From positions 1-19,279 of the forward strand of contig CAZOMM010000036.1 in the NCBI GenBank assembly GCA_964581165.1: 19,279 nt of DNA. The letters run 5' to 3'. The notes under the pieces are model-generated. The model was not told the DNA's origin. It ran no database searches and was given only the letters and a program-made list of their open reading frames with translations. This DNA is from CAZPAN01 sp964581165. Its GTDB lineage: Bacteria > Actinomycetota > Coriobacteriia > Coriobacteriales > CADBOM01. Made by a program: the position numbers and the translations under genes. Shown piece after piece: positions 1 to 7,428 of this stretch; the stretch's first letter is position 1, and each line of letters begins with the position of its first letter.

Positions 1-25
1 TGGTTTAACATAGGGAAGCTCTAGG

Positions 26-53
26 CCAAACTGAGTCAACCAAACTGAGCCAA
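26..53. repeat. 14-bp tandem repeat upstream of the first gene
   Basis: Two copies of a 14-bp unit (26-39 and 40-53, unit ccaaactgagtcaa with one T/C difference) lie in the leader of the methyltransferase gene, followed by a partial third copy. Directly visible; function unknown. Confidence 0.85.
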
Positions 54-82
54 CCCAAAAAAGATCGGAGGCTGAGACATAT

Positions 83-910
83 ATGTCACTAGACATGTTA
101 GCGATCGATTGGCGCAACTCTTGGATAGAACTTCAGCGAGAAAGACGGCCAATGCCCGATGTCAAAATTTGGGATGAGAGGGCAGATTCTTTCTCGCAGC
201 GCAAAGGGTCTTCTTATACCAAGACATTCTTTGAGTATCTCAATCTTAGCGAGGGACAAAGCGTGCTAGATATGGGATGCGGGCCAGGTGATCTAGCAAT
301 TTCTATGGCTGCCGATGGTCACAACGTTGTTGCTGCAGACTTCTCCACAAAGATGCTTGAGAACCTCGCTAAAAATGCTCAGAAAGCTGGCGTGCAGGAC
401 AAGATCCGCATTGAGCATATGGCTTGGGAGGACGATTGGACAAGGCATGGCCTAGTAGAAAATTCAGTAGATGTTGCAATTGCCTCTCGTTCGATCATTG
501 TCCCAGATTTGGGAAAAGCTCTAGACAAACTCAGTTCAACTGCATCTAAGCGCGTTGCAATTACGCTTGCCACTGGGGGTAATCCCTCTGAGGATCCCGG
601 TCTTCTAAAAGCCATCGGGCGCAGTTCGGTGGGGGAGTTCGACATCCCCTGCTGCTTCAACATTCTTTACCAGATGGGATATCGCCCAGAAATCAGATAT
701 ATCGACTACGACAAGCACTACAGCTTCTCTTCTTTAGAAGAGGCTGTGCAGGATAGAACATCTCGCATCTACGAAATCACCGATAAGGAGATGGAGCTAG
801 CTAGGGAATATCTTGCTTCGAGGTTGGTGGAAGATCCTGAGGCTAAGGGTATGTATACGCTCAATTACAAGCGTGCAACTAAGTGGGCTTTCATTTCTTG
901 GGAGCTTTAG
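83..910 (+). CDS. class I SAM-dependent methyltransferase
   Basis: A 275-residue protein with the Rossmann methyltransferase fold. Motif I is VLDMGCGPG at residues 61-69, and the acidic residue that normally contacts the SAM ribose is D86 in VVAADFS. The chosen ATG at 83 has a GGAGG at 67-71, 11 bases upstream. The first 50 residues precede the SAM-binding domain, and the C-terminal third (from about residue 195, IPCCFNILYQMGYRPE) lacks a substrate motif I can name. The substrate is therefore unknown; small-molecule methylation is the default guess. It is followed by a 358-base gap before metFV and shares its direction. The nearby C1 genes do not prove a link, since SAM enzymes do not use methyl-THF directly. 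Confidence 0.85.
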   Translation: MSLDMLAIDWRNSWIELQRERRPMPDVKIWDERADSFSQRKGSSYTKTFFEYLNLSEGQSVLDMGCGPGDLAISMAADGHNVVAADFSTKMLENLAKNAQKAGVQDKIRIEHMAWEDDWTRHGLVENSVDVAIASRSIIVPDLGKALDKLSSTASKRVAITLATGGNPSEDPGLLKAIGRSSVGEFDIPCCFNILYQMGYRPEIRYIDYDKHYSFSSLEEAVQDRTSRIYEITDKEMELAREYLASRLVEDPEAKGMYTLNYKRATKWAFISWEL

Positions 911-912
911 AT

Positions 913-938
913 TGCCCGAGTCCAGTGCCCGAGTCCAG
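913..938. repeat. 13-bp tandem repeat after the methyltransferase stop
   Basis: Two exact copies of tgcccgagtccag (913-925, 926-938), beginning three bases after the stop codon and running into the dispersed element at 935-982. Directly visible. Confidence 0.9.
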
Positions 939-982
939 TGCCGGCATTCTGCGCACCCATTCAGCAATCGTGCTAATTCTGC
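935..982 (+). repeat. dispersed intergenic element, copy A
   Basis: This stretch matches the reverse strand of 8509-8555 over about 48 bp. The core ccggcattctgcgcacccat (941-960) differs from the other copy at one base. Flanking matches (ccagYg before; aatcgtg and aattctg after) extend it. Both copies lie within about 25 bases downstream of a stop codon, in the orientation of that gene. No transposase is linked. It may be a 3' UTR element, a small repeat of REP/MITE type or an RNA; the sequence does not decide. Confidence 0.65.
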
Positions 983-1268
983 TTTGGCATAGTGTTAGAG
1001 CTCTAGATTGCTTGGTCGGCTAGTCTAGGCTATTTTTGCCTGTCGAAATGCCTTACAAGCGGCCGTTATGTTGCCAATTATCGGCTCTAGTTAACGCTCT
1101 AGACATATTTAAGTTCAAAACGCAGTAATATTTATCGGAAGTAAATTGGGGAGAGGTAGTTTTTACCGTGTGGATGATCTTGGTATCATTATTCCCAATT
1201 TTGGTTTTATAAACCCGGTGGTATTTGAAATTTAGTATTTGGCATTTTAGGGAGAGAGTGGGGCTGAT
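983..1268. other. intergenic leader of metFV, no gene seen
   Basis: No start codon with a convincing ribosome binding site and no tRNA-like fold was found here. The only structure noted is nested complementarity at 1143-1201, entered separately. A promoter for metFV is expected, but I could not pick one with normal -35/-10 spacing. Confidence 0.5.
1143..1201 (+). promoter_or_regulatory. possible folded leader upstream of metFV
   Basis: An 8-bp outer stem (aaattggg 1143-1150 with cccaattt 1194-1201) encloses two small hairpins: ggta/tacc (1155-1158 with 1164-1167) and atgat/atcat (1174-1178 with 1185-1189). The arrangement resembles a three-way junction 68 bases before the metFV start. The stems are short and AT-rich, so chance is a real alternative. 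It does not match the folate, ZTP, cobalamin or SAM riboswitch consensus as I know them. Confidence 0.22.
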
Positions 1269-2861
1269 ATGGAGAATAGGCTGGCAACTGCCCTAGAAAA
1301 TGGGGAATTTGCTGTAACGTACGAACTCATTCCAGGCCGAGGCGCAAACGAAGATGCCCAGGTTCATCTGGTCGAGGAAGCACGTGAACTGTCTGAGAAC
1401 AAACGAGTTCATGCTTTTTCGATTACAGATAATCCCAGCGGTAATCCTGCTCTTCTTGCGGACAAGTTTGCTGAGGAGATTCTGCAGATGGGTGTTACTC
1501 CACTTGTGCACTTTACCTGCAAGGATCGTAGTCGCAATCAAATTGAGGCGCAGCTAAACGCACTTGAGCGCACTGGAATTGAGTGTCTTTTGTGCATGAC
1601 AGGCGACTATCCTATCAGTGGTTACAATGGGGTTTCAAAGCCCGTTTTTGATTTGGATTCGGTTCAGTTGGTTCAGCATGTAACTGCCATGAACGAGGGC
1701 ATGCCCTATATGCTTAGAGGCAGTGTTGCTCATCAAAAACCAACTCATTTCTTCCCCGGTACTGTTGTTAATCCCTTTAAGTATACCGAGGGAGAGACAA
1801 TTCCTCAGTACAACAAGCTTTACAAGAAATGCTTTGCTGGATCAAAGTTCCTCATTTCTCAGGTGGGTTATGACGTTCGTAAAATGCACGAAGTTTTGAT
1901 GGTTATGAAGGAGCAGGGTTTTGATAATATCCCGATCCTAGCTAACATCTTTGTGCTTCCTGCAGGCGTTGCCCGTTCTATGAATGCTGGTAATTTCCCT
2001 GGCTGCATCGTTACCGATGAGATGCTGGCTGTTTTGCAAGAAGAGGCCAAGGCAGACGACAAGGGCAAGGAGCTTCGTTACCTGCGTGCTGCAAAGCAGG
2101 TCGCCATTTCTCGTGGACTCGGCTATGCTGGCGTTCATATTGGAGGCATCGGACTCACTCCTTCGGTTGCCAGCTTTATTCTCGAAAAGGCCGATGAACT
2201 TCAGGACAACTGGATGGAATACGTTAGGGAGTTCCAATTTGGATATCCCAATGGATACTACGTATATAAGGAAGATCCTGAGACTGGACTTAACCTCCCC
2301 GAGCACAATCCTATACCTCCCGCAAGGCGTGATAGGGCGGTTCAAAAGACTTACAAACTCGCTCGCTTTGTTCATAAATGGGCCTTTACTCCGGGCAAAA
2401 AGCTCTTCCCCCTTATGCAGCGTTCTATGTATAAGAAAGAAGTTAAGAAGGGTCCAAATCGTCATCATCCTATCGAGCACACTGGCAAGTCGTTCCTCTT
2501 TGGATGCATGGACTGTGGAGACTGCGGATTGCCCAGCACAGCTTACGTTTGCCCGATGGTTCAATGTCCTAAGTGCCAGCGCAATGGACCTTGCGGTGGC
2601 TCCAGCGATGCTTGGTGCGAGGTTTATCCCAATGAGCGTCTGTGCATTTTCTACAGGGCTTTCCACAGGCTGCATAAGTACAACGAAGAGAAGAAGCTTG
2701 TTGGCTATATTGTTCCACCAAACGATTGGAAACTTTGTGGTGGATCTCCTTGGGCAGCCTACTTCTTGGGAAGGGATAACATCTCTAGGAGGCTCTATCT
2801 TGATGACTCGCTTAGGCACGAGACCCCAGATCCCTATGTGCCCAAGTCGGAGCGCAAGTAG
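1269..2861 (+). CDS. metF: methylenetetrahydrofolate reductase fused to MetV-type zinc-ribbon domain
   Basis: A 530-residue protein. Residues 1 to about 310 form the FAD-dependent MetF TIM barrel that reduces 5,10-methylene-THF to 5-methyl-THF. E19 (YELIPG) fits the catalytic Glu position, and HFTCKDR (81-87) and TGDYP (111-115) are family signatures. The C-terminal part matches the MTHFR_C/MetV family and is very rich in Cys: C413, C416, C419, C428, C433, C436, C442 and C450, a likely metal or Fe-S site. In acetogens MetV is usually a separate partner that couples MetF to other redox carriers; here the two are one chain. The ATG at 1269 follows agggagaga at 1249-1257. The gene ends at a bidirectional terminator facing the acsE-folD-fchA-fhs group, which supplies the other steps of the same pathway. 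Confidence 0.93.
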   Translation: MENRLATALENGEFAVTYELIPGRGANEDAQVHLVEEARELSENKRVHAFSITDNPSGNPALLADKFAEEILQMGVTPLVHFTCKDRSRNQIEAQLNALERTGIECLLCMTGDYPISGYNGVSKPVFDLDSVQLVQHVTAMNEGMPYMLRGSVAHQKPTHFFPGTVVNPFKYTEGETIPQYNKLYKKCFAGSKFLISQVGYDVRKMHEVLMVMKEQGFDNIPILANIFVLPAGVARSMNAGNFPGCIVTDEMLAVLQEEAKADDKGKELRYLRAAKQVAISRGLGYAGVHIGGIGLTPSVASFILEKADELQDNWMEYVREFQFGYPNGYYVYKEDPETGLNLPEHNPIPPARRDRAVQKTYKLARFVHKWAFTPGKKLFPLMQRSMYKKEVKKGPNRHHPIEHTGKSFLFGCMDCGDCGLPSTAYVCPMVQCPKCQRNGPCGGSSDAWCEVYPNERLCIFYRAFHRLHKYNEEKKLVGYIVPPNDWKLCGGSPWAAYFLGRDNISRRLYLDDSLRHETPDPYVPKSERK

Positions 2862-2883
2862 TCTTTGAGCAAGTAGTCTTTGA
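2854..2883. repeat. 15-bp tandem duplication spanning the metFV stop codon
   Basis: gcaagtagtctttga occurs twice back to back (2854-2868, 2869-2883). The first copy contains the last Lys codon and the TAG stop, so the gene end itself was duplicated without altering the protein. Directly visible. Confidence 0.93.
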
Positions 2884-2951
2884 TCTAGATTTAAAACTCC
2901 AATTAGCAATTAATACGGCTAGCAATTAACAAGCTGTAAGCTAATCGAGTA

Positions 2952-2993
2952 AAAGCAAAACCCCGAAGGCAAAAGCTTTCGGGGTTTTGCTTT
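2952..2993. terminator. bidirectional rho-independent terminator
   Basis: A perfect 16-bp stem (2952-2967 with 2978-2993) has a GC core cccgaa/ttcggg, A-rich left and T-rich right ends, and a 10-base loop. It can stop transcription from metFV (+) and from acsE (-), which converge here. Confidence 0.92.
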
Positions 2994-3013
2994 GGGTCGA
3001 TCGAATTCGGTTT

Positions 3014-3099
3014 GTTAGTCAAAGCCTGTTTCAACTAAAACTCGCTAGCTAAAGCCTGCTAGCCAAAGCCCGTCAACTAAGGCCTGCTAGCCAAAGTAG
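3014..3099. repeat. 14-bp degenerate tandem array, six units
   Basis: Units start at 3014, 3028, 3044, 3058, 3072 and 3086 with consensus gctagccaaagcct. Spacing is exactly 14 bp apart from one 2-bp slip. More degenerate aag/gct/caa-rich sequence continues to about 3205. It fills the space between the terminator and the acsE stop codon. No open reading frame uses it. Confidence 0.85.
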
Positions 3100-3209
3100 C
3101 AAATCCAGCTAAACCAAGCAAAAATTCCAGCTCAAGGCTGAAAGCTCAAAGCTAAGACTCAAGGGCAAAATCCTAGCTCTAAGCTAAGGTTCAAAGCTAC
3201 AAGGCTAAA

Positions 3210-4025
3210 TTACTTGGTCTCGACAGGGCCAAACTTGCCATCACGGAAGGCAGTGATGTACTCAAGAGCCATCTCGTCAATGCCAAGCAGTGCGCTAGCA
3301 GCATGCATAACGCCCTGGAAGTCGCGGTTCAGTGGGTCGATGATTGCCGAGTCCATACCAGCCTGCATGGCTAGCACCAAGAAGGCCATGTTGATCATCT
3401 TGCGGCAGGGCAGACCAAAGGAGATATTAGAGAGTCCCGAGGTGATGTGGATGTTGGGGACTTCCTTCTTAACCTCGCGGCAGACATCGGCAAAGGTGAT
3501 CAGCGACTCCTCGTTGGCACCTAGGGTCTCCACCAGTGGGTCGATGTAGACGCGCTCAGGAGCGATATCGTACTTCTCCATCTGCTTGAGGATCTCATGG
3601 AAGACATCGATTCGTCCTTCGGCATCGCTAGGGATTCCACTGTTGTCGCAAAGTAGTGCTACTACGCCCCAATCAGTTCCCTTGATTGCGGGGAGAATAA
3701 CATCGCACTTATCTCCCTCCATAGAAATGGAGTTGATGATGCCAGGCTTGTTGCAAAGCTCCATGGCATCTACGCAGATCTGGGGGCTGGGGGAGTCGAT
3801 GCAAATTGGAAGATCACACTCTTCCTGGATCATGCCAATGAGCCACTTCTGATAATCAAGCTCGCCCTCGTTGCGCGATGCACAGCAGTCTATAAAGTCG
3901 GCATCGGCCTCGGCCTGTGCCTTGGCAAGATAACGAATATACGCCTCGTCGCGCTCGTCGATGGCTTTGCTGGTTTTGGGAATTGATCCGTTGATCTTTT
4001 CGCCAATGATTATCATGCCTTCCAT
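3210..4025 (-). CDS. acsE: methyltetrahydrofolate:corrinoid methyltransferase (AcsE/MeTr-like)
   Basis: A 271-residue pterin-binding TIM-barrel protein. It transfers the methyl group between 5-methyl-THF and the cobalt of a corrinoid protein. Residues fitting the characterised Moorella AcsE site are all present at near-identical numbers: D77 (CIDSPSP), N98 (IINSIS), D162 (YIDPLV) and N200 (GLSNISFGLP). Start choice: the ATG at 4025 has AGGAGG six bases upstream; the in-frame ATG three codons later would be too far from it. It lies 81 bases after folD in the same direction. No corrinoid protein, activator or CO dehydrogenase/ACS gene is in the window, so its partner is elsewhere. It could serve acetogenesis or accept methyl groups from an O-demethylase. 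Confidence 0.88.
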   Translation of the reverse strand: MEGMIIIGEKINGSIPKTSKAIDERDEAYIRYLAKAQAEADADFIDCCASRNEGELDYQKWLIGMIQEECDLPICIDSPSPQICVDAMELCNKPGIINSISMEGDKCDVILPAIKGTDWGVVALLCDNSGIPSDAEGRIDVFHEILKQMEKYDIAPERVYIDPLVETLGANEESLITFADVCREVKKEVPNIHITSGLSNISFGLPCRKMINMAFLVLAMQAGMDSAIIDPLNRDFQGVMHAASALLGIDEMALEYITAFRDGKFGPVETK

Positions 4026-4106
4026 TTGTTTCCTCCTGTTGTAATGTTGTTTATCTGTCTTGCACTTCTTTATTCTGCGAACCCGAATTTTCTACGGGAT
4101 CTTTGA

Positions 4107-4961
4107 CTAGCCGACTCGCCTTTCGGCAGAATCGACAACATGCCCAATCAAAACACTTGTGGTAACACTTCCAACACCACCAGGTACTGGAGTGATTGCC
4201 TCGACAATAGGCTCAGCTTCGTCGAAGATAACATCGCCGCAAAGCTTTTGCTTCTCTTCGTTCCAGCCAATTCCAACATCTATAACTATCTGTCCCGAGC
4301 CAAAGTACTCGGCACCAATGGTTTCCATCTTGCCTGCGGCAACAATTACGATGTCAGCCTCTTTTGTGACAGATGGCATATCAATGGTTTTTGTGTGGCA
4401 GATAGTAATAGTTGCATTCTTGTGCATGAGCATCATTGCAACTGGGCGGCCGATTACCAAGCTGCGTCCAATTACAGTTGCTCGTTTACCCCTAGGATCA
4501 ATGCCATAGTAATCGAGGATCTCAATGCAAGCCTGAGCGGTGCAGGGTGCAAAGCCTTTGTCGTTATTAGCAAAAACAGCCGCCATCGAACCTTGTGTGA
4601 TGCCATCGATGTCTTTGCTGGGATCCATCATAGCCACGATTGGAGCATCATCTAGGTGCTTGGGCAGAGGACGGAACATCAAAATTCCGTGAACCTGATC
4701 GTCGTCGTTAAGCTTTGCGAACTCAGCCTCAAGCCCTGCTTGGTCGATGTCCTCAGGCAAAATGACCTTCTTAACCTCGACACCTACCGACTCTGCACGC
4801 TTGGTGGCACCCTTCTCGTAAGAAATGTCGTCTGCACGCTCTCCTACGCGAAGAATTCCAAGTGTTGGCTGTACTCCCTTTTCTTTGAGTGCGGCAACGC
4901 GCTCAGTAATCTTGCCATTGAGAGCCTCTGCGACCTCTTTACCATTAAGGATTTTGGCCAT
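4107..4961 (-). CDS. folD: FolD-family methylene-THF dehydrogenase with altered cyclohydrolase site
   Basis: A 284-residue protein, full length for FolD, with a catalytic domain, a nucleotide-binding domain (ATVIGRSLVIGRPV) and the late signature ITPVPGGVG. An ungapped alignment recalled against E. coli FolD places A52 where catalytic K54 should be and F96 where Q98 should be. Y48 (Tyr50) and D119 (Asp121) are kept, as is K54, the equivalent of K56. In human and E. coli enzymes, loss of that Lys removes cyclohydrolase but not dehydrogenase activity. I infer a dehydrogenase-only enzyme. It starts one base after the fchA stop (TAAGATG) and takes its ribosome binding site from the fchA tail, so the two are translationally coupled. 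Confidence 0.92.
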   Translation of the reverse strand: MAKILNGKEVAEALNGKITERVAALKEKGVQPTLGILRVGERADDISYEKGATKRAESVGVEVKKVILPEDIDQAGLEAEFAKLNDDDQVHGILMFRPLPKHLDDAPIVAMMDPSKDIDGITQGSMAAVFANNDKGFAPCTAQACIEILDYYGIDPRGKRATVIGRSLVIGRPVAMMLMHKNATITICHTKTIDMPSVTKEADIVIVAAGKMETIGAEYFGSGQIVIDVGIGWNEEKQKLCGDVIFDEAEPIVEAITPVPGGVGSVTTSVLIGHVVDSAERRVG

Positions 4962-4962
4962 C

Positions 4963-5583
4963 TTACCCCCTCAGCCTGTCGTAGACAGCTTTGTAAGTCT
5001 CGTCTGCCATAGCGCAGTACTTATCCAAAAGCTCATCTGCCTCTTTTTCGAGCTCTAGAGCATAATCGCGATCTTTCATTGTCTTGGTGTTAATAAAGAC
5101 ATTAAGCGATGCGCCCTGCATTGCAGTCTTGCAGCAGATAACTCCCACTCCAACATCAGAGATGGCAAGCGCCGATCCAATTTGACCCATGCGCTCATGA
5201 ATCTCGATAGCACGAGCAAGGGTTCTCATGATGTCCATGGGAACGCCACAGGCCACCCTAAGGGCATTCTCCATGACTTCATCGCGAGTTGGATCTTCTT
5301 TGGGAATTCCATAAGCGCGAGACAGTGGCTCAAAAGCCTCGGCATCGGCATCAACTAGCTTGAGCAGCTCTAGTCTGATCGACTCACATTCTTCCATGAG
5401 CTGCTTAACCTCATCCTCGACATCGGCATACTTTTTCTTGCCAACTGTGAGGTTGCCGACCATGTTTCCTAGTGCAATTCCTACGGCACCAACCAAGGCC
5501 GAAGCTCCGCCTCCGCCAGGAACAGCGTCTTTAGAGGCGAGTACCTCAGTAAAATCTGCGACCGTCTTCTCAACAAAACTCAT
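4963..5583 (-). CDS. fchA: methenyl-THF cyclohydrolase FchA (formimidotetrahydrofolate cyclodeaminase family)
   Basis: 206 residues when started at the ATG at 5583, which has AAGGAG eight bases upstream. An upstream in-frame ATG at 5643 would add 20 unsupported residues. The sequence is typical of the FTCD_C/FchA family: an all-helical protein with the Gly-rich DAVPGGGGASALVGA near the N-terminus and SALAISDVGVG further on. It opens the ring of 5,10-methenyl-THF to 10-formyl-THF, the step between folD and fhs. Because this FolD lacks cyclohydrolase residues, FchA is probably the only cyclohydrolase of the local pathway. It is preceded by fhs (111-base gap with a hairpin) and followed at once by folD. 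Confidence 0.92.
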   Translation of the reverse strand: MSFVEKTVADFTEVLASKDAVPGGGGASALVGAVGIALGNMVGNLTVGKKKYADVEDEVKQLMEECESIRLELLKLVDADAEAFEPLSRAYGIPKEDPTRDEVMENALRVACGVPMDIMRTLARAIEIHERMGQIGSALAISDVGVGVICCKTAMQGASLNVFINTKTMKDRDYALELEKEADELLDKYCAMADETYKAVYDRLRG

Positions 5584-5590
5584 ACTGCGG

Positions 5591-5625
5591 CTCCTTAACA
5601 GGTTCCTTATTAGGTTTCTTAATAC
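5591..5625. repeat. 12-bp tandem repeat containing the fchA ribosome binding site
   Basis: Three units at 5591, 5603 and 5615 (ctccttaacagg, ttccttattagg, tttcttaatac) in 12-bp steps. On the minus strand the first reads as the AAGGAG of fchA and the second as a decayed copy AAGGAA. Directly visible. Confidence 0.75.
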
Positions 5626-5642
5626 ATTGTCATAGCAAGGCA

Positions 5643-5675
5643 AACCCGCAGGGATCTTTGCGTCGCCTGCGGGTT
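5643..5675 (-). terminator. probable rho-independent terminator or attenuator after fhs
   Basis: A 10-bp perfect stem (aacccgcagg 5643-5652 with cctgcgggtt 5666-5675) lies 19 bases past the fhs stop on the minus strand. Only three T's follow directly, so some readthrough into fchA-folD-acsE is likely. It would set fhs expression above the downstream genes. Confidence 0.6.
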
Positions 5676-5694
5676 GTCTGTTATCTCCGTGTAT

Positions 5695-7371
5695 TTAGAA
5701 CAAACCGTGGATTGTGCCGTCTTCGTCAACGTCGATCTTCTCGGCAGAAGGAACCTTGGGTAGACCAGGCATTGTCATTACATCGCCAGTAAGAGCAACG
5801 ATAAATCCAGCGCCGGCGCTGACCTTGAGGTTGCGAACCGTGATACGGAAGTCTTTTGGAGCACCAAGCAGTGCTGGGTTGTCAGAGAAGGAATACTGGG
5901 TCTTGGCCATGCAGATTGGCATGTTGCCAAATCCAAGCTCTTCAAGCTCCTTGACCTGGCTGACTGCATTGCCAATTAGATCTACGCCATCGGCGTGGTA
6001 GATACGAGTGGCAATGGTGTTGAGCTTGTCTTCAATCGAGCCATCCAGATCGTAGCTGAACTCAAAGTTGTTGGGCTGCTCGCACAGACGCACAACCTCT
6101 TCGGCCAGAGCCATGCCGCCCTCGCCGCCCTTTGCCCAAACTTCAGACAGGGCAACGTTTACGCCAAGCTCGCGGCACTTATCCTCAACGAGCTTAAGCT
6201 CAGCCTCGGTATCGGTGGGGAATGCATTGATTGCCACAACGCAGGGGAGATTAAAGACGGTGGTGATATTCTCAACATGCTGTAGCAGGTTGGGCAGACC
6301 CTTCTCCAGAGCATCAAGATCCTCGTGACCAAGATCGCTCTTTGGAAGTCCACCATGCATCTTAAGAGCACGGACAGTTGCAACAACTACAACAGCGTCG
6401 GGCTTGAGATCTGCCATACGGCACTTGATGTCAAGGAACTTCTCGGCACCAAGATCGGCACCAAAGCCAGCCTCGGTAATTGCATAATCAGCAAGCTTGA
6501 GTGCTACGCGAGTTGCGGTAACAGAGTTGCAGCCATGTGCGATGTTGGCGAATGGGCCACCATGTACAAATGCTGGGGTGTGCTCAAGAGTCTGAACCAG
6601 GTTGGGCTTGAGAGCATCCTTCAAAAGTGCAGCCATGGCACCCGAGGCATTGATATCAGCTGCGGTTACGGGCTTACCGTCGAAGGTGTAGGCGCAGATG
6701 ATTCTTGAGAGACGCTCTTTAAGGTCTGAGATAGAAGTGGAAAGGCAAAGAATTGCCATGATCTCGGAGGCTACGGTGATGTCAAAGCCGTCCTGGCGAG
6801 GAACACCCTGCTTTTCTCCACCAAGACCATCAACGATGTTGCGAAGCTGGCGGTCGTTCATATCGACAACGCGCTTCCAGGTGATCTTCTTAACATCGGT
6901 CCCAAGGCCAGTGCCCTGCTGCACGTGATTCTCGGGCATGGCCGCAAGCAGGTTGTTGGCTGCACCAATTGCATGGAAGTCGCCGGTAAAGTGGAGGTTG
7001 ATGTCCTCCATGGGGACTACCTGGGCATAACCGCCGCCAGCAGCGCCACCCTTAACACCAAAAACAGGTCCTAGCGAGGGCTCGCGAAGGGCAACCATTG
7101 CGTTTTTGCCAATCTTGCGAAGGCCGTCACCCAAACCAACAGTGGTGGTTGTCTTGCCCTCTCCTGCAGGAGTTGGGGTGATTGCTGTAACAAGTACAAG
7201 CTTTCCGTTGGGTTTGTCCTCAAGGTCTTTCAGGATAGACAGATCGATTTTTGCTTTGTAGTTACCGTATTGTTCTAGGTATTTGGGATCTACACCGGCG
7301 GTTGCTGCAACCTCGGTGATGTTGGACATCTCTGCTGCTTGGGCGATTTCGATATCCGACTTAACTTCCAT
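5695..7371 (-). CDS. fhs: formate--tetrahydrofolate ligase
   Basis: 558 residues from the ATG at 7371, the usual length for Fhs. This start has AAGGAG eight bases upstream, and the protein opens with the family-typical SDIEIAQAA. Longer in-frame versions reach 7449 but begin upstream of the likely transcription start. It joins formate to THF with ATP to give 10-formyl-THF. Visible hallmarks are the P-loop TPTPAGEGKTT (65-75), the block EPSLGPVFGVKGGAAGG, FTGDFHAI and the C-terminal MPGLPKVPSAEKIDVD. It heads the minus-strand C1 group. Running in reverse it could yield ATP from formyl-THF during methyl-group oxidation. Confidence 0.97.
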   Translation of the reverse strand: MEVKSDIEIAQAAEMSNITEVAATAGVDPKYLEQYGNYKAKIDLSILKDLEDKPNGKLVLVTAITPTPAGEGKTTTTVGLGDGLRKIGKNAMVALREPSLGPVFGVKGGAAGGGYAQVVPMEDINLHFTGDFHAIGAANNLLAAMPENHVQQGTGLGTDVKKITWKRVVDMNDRQLRNIVDGLGGEKQGVPRQDGFDITVASEIMAILCLSTSISDLKERLSRIICAYTFDGKPVTAADINASGAMAALLKDALKPNLVQTLEHTPAFVHGGPFANIAHGCNSVTATRVALKLADYAITEAGFGADLGAEKFLDIKCRMADLKPDAVVVVATVRALKMHGGLPKSDLGHEDLDALEKGLPNLLQHVENITTVFNLPCVVAINAFPTDTEAELKLVEDKCRELGVNVALSEVWAKGGEGGMALAEEVVRLCEQPNNFEFSYDLDGSIEDKLNTIATRIYHADGVDLIGNAVSQVKELEELGFGNMPICMAKTQYSFSDNPALLGAPKDFRITVRNLKVSAGAGFIVALTGDVMTMPGLPKVPSAEKIDVDEDGTIHGLF

Positions 7372-7428
7372 GCTTCGCACTCCTTTGCTCGATCTTCGAA
7401 ACATGCGCATTTTTACGCACAGCTCCTT

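Noticed and set aside
1143..1201. THF riboswitch
   Set aside because: A ggagagg followed by tag recalls part of the consensus, but the other conserved segments and the long-range pairing are absent.
1938..2909. Long antisense open frame (323 codons) opposite metFV, and a +1 frame at 1984-2868
   Set aside because: Both lie within the strongly supported metFV gene, have no ribosome binding site and encode no recognisable motif. They are shadows of its codon bias.
3014..3205. Remnant of a coding region or mobile element before acsE
   Set aside because: The 14-bp periodicity explains the sequence, and there are no terminal inverted repeats or residual protein similarity.
4140..4655. Plus-strand open frames of 171 and 116 codons opposite folD
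   Set aside because: They are antisense to a complete FolD with intact family motifs and have no translation signals.
5584..5694. ZTP riboswitch before fchA or after fhs
   Set aside because: Folate-gene context made this plausible, but neither the GGCG-containing first domain nor the CCGCCUGGGC core is present on either strand.
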